From positions 1-64,000 of the forward strand of contig JBGTII010000102.1 of assembly GCA_041745735.1 (NCBI GenBank): 64,000 nucleotides of DNA. Direction: 5' to 3'. Origin of the DNA: OLB17 sp041745735 (GTDB taxonomy: Bacteria; Acidobacteriota; Blastocatellia; Pyrinomonadales; Pyrinomonadaceae). A program made the position numbers and the translations under genes. Under the pieces are notes generated by a model. It saw only the letters and a program-made list of their open reading frames with translations, did not search any database and had not been told where the DNA came from. Positions 58,193 to 64,000 of the stretch are shown here, piece after piece (within the stretch, counting starts at the first letter, position 1; each line of letters starts with the position of its first letter).

Positions 58193-58203
58193 TAATGATC
58201 TTC

Positions 58204-58611
58204 TTACTTCTGCCTCCTCTTCCTATGCGGCCGAGGGGTCGAGTTTACGGTTTCCCGCAGTTTTAGCATCAAAATGCCCGCGGCATTTACTTCGGGGCGG
58301 ACAAATTCTTGTGTCTGTTTTGGGCGTAAGCCGTAGTGGCCGCAAAAATTTCCGGCGCCTATTTCCCAGCCTGCGCGGCCTTTACGGAGCAGCGGAAAGT
58401 GGGCGGGGAGCCGGGCGTTGGCAGGTTCGATTGCGATCATGTCTTCTTCTCGGCTGTAATACAGAGCGACGGCGTCGGGTTTGCCGAGAATGCGATAGAT
58501 GTTTTGATTTAGGTAAATGACCCCGTCGGGGCGGAGCGTAACATGGACGCGTTTTTGTTTTGCGAGTGCGGGTCCGGCGGTAAATTTTTCAAAATGTCGT
58601 TCGAGTGTCAT
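58204..58611 (-). CDS. Hypothetical protein, AbrB-like beta core possible
   Basis: A 135-residue basic protein. The N-terminal half (RVHVTLRPDGVIYLNQNIYR, EEDMIAIEPANARLPAHFPL) looks beta-rich with some resemblance to AbrB/MazE-type strands; the C-terminus is Arg/Lys-rich (TPRPHRKRRQK). No family is confident. It is convergent with the RAYT locus. Confidence 0.55.
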   Translation of the reverse strand: MTLERHFEKFTAGPALAKQKRVHVTLRPDGVIYLNQNIYRILGKPDAVALYYSREEDMIAIEPANARLPAHFPLLRKGRAGWEIGAGNFCGHYGLRPKQTQEFVRPEVNAAGILMLKLRETVNSTPRPHRKRRQK

Positions 58612-58692
58612 CTGTGTTCCGTGGAGTTTTTGTATTTATGTATCATAGATAGCACAAGATTGCACAGATGTCAAGCCCCCATGCTCATCTTC

Positions 58693-58770
58693 CTTTGCGT
58701 ACTTGGTGGCTTTGCGTGGTAAAAAGCTAGTTTCCCGCAAAGACGCTAAGGCCGCAAAGGGAACGCAAAG
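58693..58770. repeat. CTTTGCG/CGCAAAG inverted repeat
   Basis: CTTTGCGTACTTGGTGGCTT and TTGCGTGGT on the left face GCAAAGACGCTAAGGCCGCA and AAGGGAACGCAAAG on the right. Arms are imperfectly complementary. This type of repeat is widespread in environmental bacterial genomes. Confidence 0.55.
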
Positions 58771-58830
58771 TCGATCGATCTGCGGCATCGCAACGTCACC
58801 GATATCAGCCCGATTTCACCGAATTAGCCG

Positions 58831-58950
58831 ATGGACCCAACCGGATCGCCTTTTGGAGGATATCGCGTTTTGCTGGTAACGGCGCTTTTTCTGGTTTGGG
58901 GCTCGGTTTTTGTGGTACGAGCAGTCGAAGATCTAAGTGTTTTGCTTATC
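58831..58950 (+). pseudogene. Possible truncated membrane-protein fragment
   Basis: An open stretch from ATG 58831 codes MDPTGSPFGGYRVLLVTALF then LVWGSVFVVRAVEDLS, a plausible membrane start. It runs straight into REP sequence near 58950. It could be the 5' end of a gene interrupted by repeat insertion, or chance. Not recognised. Confidence 0.3.
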
Positions 58951-59026
58951 GGCCCGTGTAGCGGGTTTCGGCAAATCGCCATACGGCGCAAGCCCGTGGG
59001 TAGGTTTCGACAATAGACGCAAAAAA

Positions 59027-59191
59027 GCCCGCGTAGTGGGCGACAGGGTAAATGTCTCGAGATGCCGACTGTTAGATCGATCTCACTGAGGTCCCATTCA
59101 CTGTCGCCCGCTACGCAGGCTTTAAATATGTTTGCTATTATTCCACGGGTTTACACCCGTGGCTTTATGCTTGCCGCCCGCTACGCAGGCT
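59027..59191. repeat. REP cluster with perfect hairpin
   Basis: GCCCGCGTAGTGGGCGACAG (59027-59046) and CTGTCGCCCGCTACGCAGGC (59101-59120) are inverted copies matching 18 of 20. Another GCCCGCTACGCAGGCT lies at 59176-59191, and CCACGGGT-ttac-ACCCGTGG (59143-59162) is a perfect hairpin. They are probably mobilised by a RAYT such as the one at 57519. Confidence 0.75.
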
Positions 59192-59192
59192 C

Positions 59193-59414
59193 TCAAATAC
59201 TTCTATAAATCGCAATGAAGTGCAGCGAGACGCCAAATGCCCCAAGAACGGCCACACAAGTCCCGAATGTAAATATCGAGATCCGCGTATAGTTCACCGG
59301 TTTGGTACCGAGACGTTTTAGGAGGTTCCCGATCCTACCGCTTAAGAGCATGAGCAGGCCGCCAACGAGCAGATAGGCCGTGACGATCATAAAACTCGTT
59401 TCAACGTTTCTCAT
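59193..59414 (-). CDS. Small membrane protein
   Basis: A 73-residue protein with two hydrophobic segments (FMIVTAYLLVGGLLMLLSG and FTFGTCVAVLGAFGVSLHFI). It is 12 bases downstream of pilC on the same strand, so it may be a pilus accessory or an unrelated small membrane protein. Not recognised. Confidence 0.6.
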   Translation of the reverse strand: MRNVETSFMIVTAYLLVGGLLMLLSGRIGNLLKRLGTKPVNYTRISIFTFGTCVAVLGAFGVSLHFIAIYRSI

Positions 59415-59426
59415 AAGTGATCCTTA

Positions 59427-60659
59427 CTATTTCGCTCCGCCGGAGAGTTTTCCGATGAGCGAGAAGAGCGGCAGGTACATCGAGATGACGATCGAACCGA
59501 TGGTCACACCGAGAAATGCGATAAGTACGGGCTCCATTAATCCGAGCAGATCGGCGATGGCGGTATCCACTTCTTCTTCGTAAAAATCGGCGATCTTGCC
59601 GAGCATCGCATCGAGGGCACCGGTCTGTTCACCTACGCCGATCATCTGGCCGACCATGTGGGGGAAGACGTTAGTGGCCTTGAGCGGATCGACAAAATTC
59701 TCACCGCGTTCGACACCGGCACGGACCTTGAGGATGGCGTCTTCGATGATGACGTTACCGGCGGTCTTGGCCGTGATGTCGAGTGATTGCAGGATGGGCA
59801 CACCCGACGAAAGCAGGGTCGACAGAATGCGTGAAAAACGCGCGACGGCCACCTTGCGCAGGATGCTACCAAAAATGGGGGCCTTTAGGAGGAGGGCATC
59901 GATCTGCCATTTTCCTTTTGGCGTGGCGTAATAAAACTTAATTGCGACACCGCTTCCGATCAGGATGATGAGCGTTGCGAGGCCGCCCCAACCGGCGATA
60001 AAGCCACTTATCCCCATGACGATCCGCGTCGGCAGCGGCAGGGCCTCACCCGGGCCCAACAGGCCGAGAAAGATCTGTTGAAACTGCGGGATGACCACGA
60101 TCATGATGACCGCGATGGCTCCGATCGCGACCGTAATAACTGCGGCAGGATAGATCGATGCCGAGACGATGCTGCGTTTGAGTTTGACGACCTTTTCGAT
60201 CAACGTCGCGAGACGCTGGAGGATCAGATCGAGCACACCGCCCGTTTCACCGGCCTCGACCATGTGTGTATAGAGGTTGTCGAAAACTTTCGGGTGCTTT
60301 TCGAGAGCGGAAAACAGCGTCGAACCTTCTTCGACGCTCTGACGCACCTGGCGGAGGACATCTTTGAAATAAACGTTTTGCTGCTGTTCGCCGAGGATGT
60401 CGATACACTGTACTAACGGCAGGCCGGCATCGATCATCACGGAAAACTGACGTGTGAAGACAGCCAATTCCTTAGCACCCACCTTTTTACGGCGGCCAAG
60501 TTTTGGAATGGCTATCTCTCGGCCTTTTTCCTTGGCCTGCGTCATGACGATCTGCTCACGGCGGAGCAAGGCACGCAGCTCGTCCTGGCTTGCGGCTTCT
60601 TTTTCGCCCGCGACGAGCTCGTTCAAACGATTTCTTCCCTTAAATGCGTATGTTGGCAT
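59427..60659 (-). CDS. pilC: Type IV pilus inner-membrane platform protein PilC
   Basis: GspF-family protein (410 residues) that couples the pilus motors to assembly. Two GspF repeats are seen, with FTRQFSVMIDAGLPLVQCID near the first and RFSRILSTLLSSGVPILQSL near the second, and three or four hydrophobic segments (AAVITVAIGAIAVIMIVVIP, VLIAFLGVTIGSIVISMYL). It is between pilT and a small membrane gene. Confidence 0.93.
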   Translation of the reverse strand: MPTYAFKGRNRLNELVAGEKEAASQDELRALLRREQIVMTQAKEKGREIAIPKLGRRKKVGAKELAVFTRQFSVMIDAGLPLVQCIDILGEQQQNVYFKDVLRQVRQSVEEGSTLFSALEKHPKVFDNLYTHMVEAGETGGVLDLILQRLATLIEKVVKLKRSIVSASIYPAAVITVAIGAIAVIMIVVIPQFQQIFLGLLGPGEALPLPTRIVMGISGFIAGWGGLATLIILIGSGVAIKFYYATPKGKWQIDALLLKAPIFGSILRKVAVARFSRILSTLLSSGVPILQSLDITAKTAGNVIIEDAILKVRAGVERGENFVDPLKATNVFPHMVGQMIGVGEQTGALDAMLGKIADFYEEEVDTAIADLLGLMEPVLIAFLGVTIGSIVISMYLPLFSLIGKLSGGAK

Positions 60660-60680
60660 GATTTACTCCAATAAATATTC

Positions 60681-61886
60681 TTAACGTGGGCGTTCGCCGA
60701 TGTTGCGGGACTGGCTGTACGGGCTGCCGTTCGCTGGCGGACGTGTCGCCGAGCGGGCATTGCCGGCGTAAGCGTCGTTAAGTCCCGAACCGCGGTCGAT
60801 CAATTCTTTTAGCTCGTCGGCGTTGGACGAACGCTGCATCGCTGCTTCGAGCGAGATCTGCTTTTTGTGATAAAGCGTCGCCAAGCTCTGGTTGAACGTC
60901 TGCATACCAAATTTGTCCTGTCCGGTCTGCATCATCGAGTAGATCTGGTGGATCTTGTCCTCGCGGATCAGGTTGCGGATAGCGGCATTTGGCACGAGTA
61001 TCTCAAGAGCCATGACGCGGCCGTCGCCCGTTGCTTTTGGCACAAGGGCTTGGCACATGATGCCTTCGAGCACCAGCGATAGCTGCGTGCGGACCTGCGA
61101 CTGCTGACCGGCCGGAAATACGTCGATGATACGGTTGATCGTCGAATACGCCGAGTTTGTATGCAGCGTTGCAAAGGTAAGATGGCCCGTCTCAGCGATG
61201 CGCAGGGCCATTTCTATGGTTTCTAGATCGCGCATCTCGCCGACTAGGACTACGTCAGGATCTTGCCGAAGTGCGGTTCTGAGGGCGGCACTGAACGAAT
61301 GTGTATCAGCGGCGACCTCACGTTGATTTATAACACAATTCTTATGGTTGTGGAGAAATTCGATCGGGTCCTCGATCGTCATAATGTGTTCATGACGCTC
61401 GACATTTATCTTATCCACCATCGACGCGAGCGTCGTCGATTTACCCGAACCGGTCGGGCCGGTCACGAGGATCAGGCCGCGCGGTTTCTTACACATATCC
61501 GAAACTACCGAGGGCAAACCGAGAGCTTCGAAAGTTTTGATCTCGTACGGGATGGCACGAAACACAGCACCGACCGCACCTTTCTGGTTAAAGATGTTGG
61601 CACGAAAACGCGACATTCCCTTTAGGCCGAACGAAAAGTCGAGCTCGAGGTTTTCCTCAAATCGATGCTTTTGCGCATCTGTCAAAACGGAATAAGCGAG
61701 CCGCTTGGTGTCGGACGGCGTCAGCACAGGGAACCCGGAAAGCGGGGCCAGGTGCCCGTGTACGCGAACTTGCGGGGCGGAGTTTGTCGAAAGATGAAGG
61801 TCGGACCCGCCCTGATCTGTCATTTTTTTGAGCAGATCAGGAAGCGTGATCGACGATTCTACAGATGTTTGATTTTCGTAGCTCAT
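60681..61886 (-). CDS. pilT: Twitching motility ATPase PilT
   Basis: Hexameric retraction ATPase of type IV pili (401 residues). The Walker A is GLILVTGPTGSGKSTTLASM, then the Asp and His boxes (EDPIEFLHNHKNCVINQRE, GHLTFATLHTNSAYSTINRI) and AIRNLIREDKIHQIYSMMQT near the C-terminus (the AIRNLIRE motif of PilT). It adjoins pilC and the unknown exported protein. Confidence 0.95.
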   Translation of the reverse strand: MSYENQTSVESSITLPDLLKKMTDQGGSDLHLSTNSAPQVRVHGHLAPLSGFPVLTPSDTKRLAYSVLTDAQKHRFEENLELDFSFGLKGMSRFRANIFNQKGAVGAVFRAIPYEIKTFEALGLPSVVSDMCKKPRGLILVTGPTGSGKSTTLASMVDKINVERHEHIMTIEDPIEFLHNHKNCVINQREVAADTHSFSAALRTALRQDPDVVLVGEMRDLETIEMALRIAETGHLTFATLHTNSAYSTINRIIDVFPAGQQSQVRTQLSLVLEGIMCQALVPKATGDGRVMALEILVPNAAIRNLIREDKIHQIYSMMQTGQDKFGMQTFNQSLATLYHKKQISLEAAMQRSSNADELKELIDRGSGLNDAYAGNARSATRPPANGSPYSQSRNIGERPR

Positions 61887-61909
61887 AATTTTAGCGGGAG
61901 CAGGTAGGG

Positions 61910-62725
61910 TTAGTCTTTTAGGGCCGCCCGCTGTGTGCCGCGAACGCGGGTTTTGAGCGAGTTGATTACCTTTTCCGATTCCTCCGCGAGGCGTTCGGCT
62001 TCCTGGACAGGGGAGTTGGTAGCGACGGAGTAGATCTTGCCGTCAACTTCGGTGAAATAGAACATACGCGATTGCACCGCGCCGTTCTTAGCCTGTGACT
62101 GAGCGACGACGACGTACACGGGCTGTCCGTCGATCTCTTTTTGGTAATCGTTGACGACCCAGCCGTTTTCGCGGATCATCTTGTCGATCACGTCGCGGCG
62201 AAGAGAGGTGGTTGCGACGCCGCCGACAGATTTGCTGCGGTTGTAGTCGCCGGGTTGATCCTGTGCCGGCCCGAGGACCGCGATCGACGCCGAACCGACT
62301 TGATCGCCGGCCGAATTATCGACGCGGAATTTGAGCTCCGCCGGTGACGAAGCGGCTCGGCTCCATCCGTTTGGTGCAGTGTCGCCTGATGGCAAAACTG
62401 CCCGTGCCGTATCAGCTTTCTGACGTTTTGCGACCGTCGGCTTGGTGACTTTCTCGCCGTTATTACGTTCAGCAGCACGAGCACGTGCGAGACGAAGCTG
62501 GCGCAGACGGAGAGCACGTTTGCGGGCCTGCATGGCCTTTTTACGCTTCATGCGGGCGCGGTATTGACGCCACCAGCCCTTGGAATATTTTTTATATTTC
62601 TTGGCGTGCTTACGCTTTTTCTTTTTATTGCGGGGACCAGCTTCTGAGCTATCCGTCGCAAGCGGTATGATCGTCGCTCCGCCGATAAGAAGTGCCAATG
62701 ATAATGCTATTGCCCTGACTAACAT
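61910..62725 (-). CDS. Basic exported protein of unknown function in the pilus cluster
   Basis: A 271-residue protein with a signal peptide (MLVRAIALSLALLIGGATII). The mature N-terminus is extremely basic (RNKKKKRKHAKKYKKYSKGW, then RARMKRKKAMQARKRALRLR). A folded beta-rich domain follows (GWSRAASSPAELKFRVDNS, GWVVNDYQKEIDGQPVYVVV, RMFYFTEVDGKIYSVATNSP). It lies between pilB and pilT on the same strand. A role in pilus function, outer-membrane or envelope binding through the polybasic segment is suggested only by context. Confidence 0.7.
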   Translation of the reverse strand: MLVRAIALSLALLIGGATIIPLATDSSEAGPRNKKKKRKHAKKYKKYSKGWWRQYRARMKRKKAMQARKRALRLRQLRLARARAAERNNGEKVTKPTVAKRQKADTARAVLPSGDTAPNGWSRAASSPAELKFRVDNSAGDQVGSASIAVLGPAQDQPGDYNRSKSVGGVATTSLRRDVIDKMIRENGWVVNDYQKEIDGQPVYVVVAQSQAKNGAVQSRMFYFTEVDGKIYSVATNSPVQEAERLAEESEKVINSLKTRVRGTQRAALKD

Positions 62726-62740
62726 ATTTCCTCCAAAAAC

Positions 62741-64000
62741 CTAAATGACCGTTTCCTTAACAACTTCTTCGATCGTGGTGATGCCCTGGCGTATCTTGCA
62801 CAAGCCCGATTCGCGTAGCGTGATCATCCCCAGATCGATCGCTGTTCTCCGTAGTTCCATTGCGCTGGCGCCAATTATGATGAGTTCGCGGAGCTCGTCA
62901 GTGATCTCCATGACCTCGTATAATCCGACACGGCCCTTAAATCCTGTCTGATTACAAACCGTGCAGCCGCGGCCTTTGTAAAGTTTCAGATCACCGGCCT
63001 CTTCGGCTGAAAAGCCGACCTCGATGAGCCCCTCGACCGGCATGCTTGTTTCTTCTTTACACTCGCTGCAGATACGTCGGATCAGCCGCTGTGCCTGAAT
63101 AATGTTGACCGATGTCGCGACCAAAAACGGCTCGATACCCATGTTGACGAGACGCGAAACCGTTGACGGAGCATCATTAGTATGCAGTGTCGAGAGAACA
63201 AGGTGGCCCGTAAGCGCTGCCTTGATCGCAATTTCTGCGGTCTCAAAGTCTCGAATTTCTCCTACCAAGACGATGTTAGGATCCTGACGCAGGAACGAGC
63301 GAAGCGCAGCCGCAAAGTTCAGCCCGATCTGCTCTTTCATCTGCACCTGATTGATGCCCTGCAGGTTGAATTCGACCGGATCTTCGGCCGTCATGATGTT
63401 TGTCTCCGACGTATTCAGAGCCTGAAGTGCTGAATACAATGTGTTCGTTTTACCCGAACCTGTCGGGCCGGTGACGAGCACCATTCCATAAGGATTGGCG
63501 ATGGCTCGTTTGAATTTGTCGAGGCTTTCCTGCTCAAAGCCAAGCTTGGTCATGTCGAGCATGAGTTTGTCTTTATCAAGCAAACGAAGCACGACCTTTT
63601 CGCCAAACAGCGTCGGCAGCGTCGAGACACGGAAATCGAGTTCGCGTGAGCGGTTGTCGATCTTGACCTTGATCTTGATGCGGCCATCCTGCGGCAGACG
63701 TTTCTCGGAAATGTCGAGTTTCGCCATGATCTTGAGACGCGAGATAAGCGGATCTCGGATCTTCAAAGGCGGATGCATAACGTCGTAAAGAACTCCGTCG
63801 ATACGGAAACGGATGCGGAAATCTTTTTCGTATGGCTCGACGTGGATATCGGACGCTCCGCGACGAAGCGAATCGACCATCAGCACGTTAACGAGCCGGA
63901 CGACCGGAGCGTCTTCGCTGGCACGAGCGAGAGCGGCAAGATCGATCTCATCCTTTTCCTCAACGATCTCGAAATCATCGGGATCGCCGCCGCCAAATTC
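62741..64000 (-). CDS. pilB: Type IV pilus assembly ATPase PilB (partial)
   Basis: GspE/PulE-family extension ATPase. The frame runs to the right edge without a stop, so the N-terminal part lies outside. It includes APVVRLVNVLMVDSLRRGAS, DIHVEPYEKDFRIRFRIDG, Walker A VTGPTGSGKTNTLYSALQ, Asp/His boxes (EDPVEFNLQGINQVQMKEQ, GHLVLSTLHTNDAPSTVSR) and a tetracysteine zinc motif (CSEC near LIRRICSECKEE and CTVC near GRGCTVCNQTGFKGRVG). Confidence 0.94.
   Translation of the reverse strand, partial: EFGGGDPDDFEIVEEKDEIDLAALARASEDAPVVRLVNVLMVDSLRRGASDIHVEPYEKDFRIRFRIDGVLYDVMHPPLKIRDPLISRLKIMAKLDISEKRLPQDGRIKIKVKIDNRSRELDFRVSTLPTLFGEKVVLRLLDKDKLMLDMTKLGFEQESLDKFKRAIANPYGMVLVTGPTGSGKTNTLYSALQALNTSETNIMTAEDPVEFNLQGINQVQMKEQIGLNFAAALRSFLRQDPNIVLVGEIRDFETAEIAIKAALTGHLVLSTLHTNDAPSTVSRLVNMGIEPFLVATSVNIIQAQRLIRRICSECKEETSMPVEGLIEVGFSAEEAGDLKLYKGRGCTVCNQTGFKGRVGLYEVMEITDELRELIIIGASAMELRRTAIDLGMITLRESGLCKIRQGITTIEEVVKETVI

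Larger units (their letters stand above)
58612..59192. other. Repeat-rich intergenic region
   Basis: About 580 bases with no clear gene. It contains a pair of GCAAAG-type repeats (58693-58770), a short open frame at 58831 possibly from a truncated membrane protein, and a REP cluster from about 58950 to 59191. Confidence 0.6.

Noticed and set aside
1..64000. tRNA, rRNA or CRISPR array.
   Set aside because: Intergenic gaps were read for cloverleaf, repeat-spacer and rRNA-like sequence; none was seen. A tRNAscan or CRISPR finder run would settle this.

Overview
The window looks like chromosome of an acidobacterium, most like the Blastocatellia/Pyrinomonadaceae group. This is inferred from gene content, not from a marker search. 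Support comes from an Oar-type TonB receptor with an N-terminal carboxypeptidase-regulatory domain, a bacillithiol deacetylase (BshB1), soluble Ser/Thr kinase-TPR proteins, many small exported proteins of unknown family, and REP-like hairpins with a RAYT transposase. An outer membrane is implied by the TonB receptor and a Kdo hydroxylase. No rRNA, tRNA or CRISPR array was found.

Layout. 1-8.8 kb: 5' part of a TonB receptor (runs off the left edge), a PilZ-like protein, exported proteins, a VanX-like D-Ala-D-Ala dipeptidase, YceI, an SGNH hydrolase, a DinB-fold protein and a YhiN-type flavoprotein. 8.8-11.2 kb: a compact locus with a CI-type HTH regulator, a tiny exported Cys-rich protein and a TPR protein ending in a LexA/CI-like (S24-like) domain. 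Its two inferred promoters carry perfect dyads. 11.2-19.4 kb: J-domain protein, BshB1, metallo-hydrolase, thioredoxin-like protein, DoxX, DUF4256, MscL, LipB, a lipoprotein and an esterase. 19.5-27.7 kb: the cell-elongation cluster mreB-mreC-mreD-mrdA-rodA plus a class A PBP, all on the minus strand. 28-31.6 kb: two exported proteins with the same C-terminal module flanking a TPR-sulfotransferase. 31.8-35.8 kb: a tightly packed CBS/unknown/Hsp20/Lon operon. 35.9-39.8 kb: Kdo hydroxylase, polysaccharide deacetylase, GNAT and NadA. 39.8-44.2 kb: pstSCAB-phoU. 44.6-57.2 kb: M48 protease, MFS transporter, YacG, a LEA-like protein, a kinase-TPR protein, DUF418, a site-2 protease, HU, YpfJ-like protease, a Kir channel and riboflavin synthase. 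57.4-59.2 kb: RAYT and REP-like hairpins. 59.2-64 kb: type IV pilus genes pilC, pilT, an unknown basic exported protein, and pilB (runs off the right edge).

Most genes are ordinary housekeeping or envelope genes. The best candidate for something undescribed is the 8.88-11.2 kb locus. It looks like a phage-type repressor split into two genes, an HTH half and a TPR + S24-like half, with a small exported Cys-rich protein divergent from the second half, and promoter-operator structures that suggest autoregulation. Secondary points are a shared C-terminal module on exported proteins, a likely CTG start for the sulfotransferase, a 9-bp-period palindrome filling the mreB-mreC gap, and a RAYT gene whose stop codon sits inside a REP hairpin.
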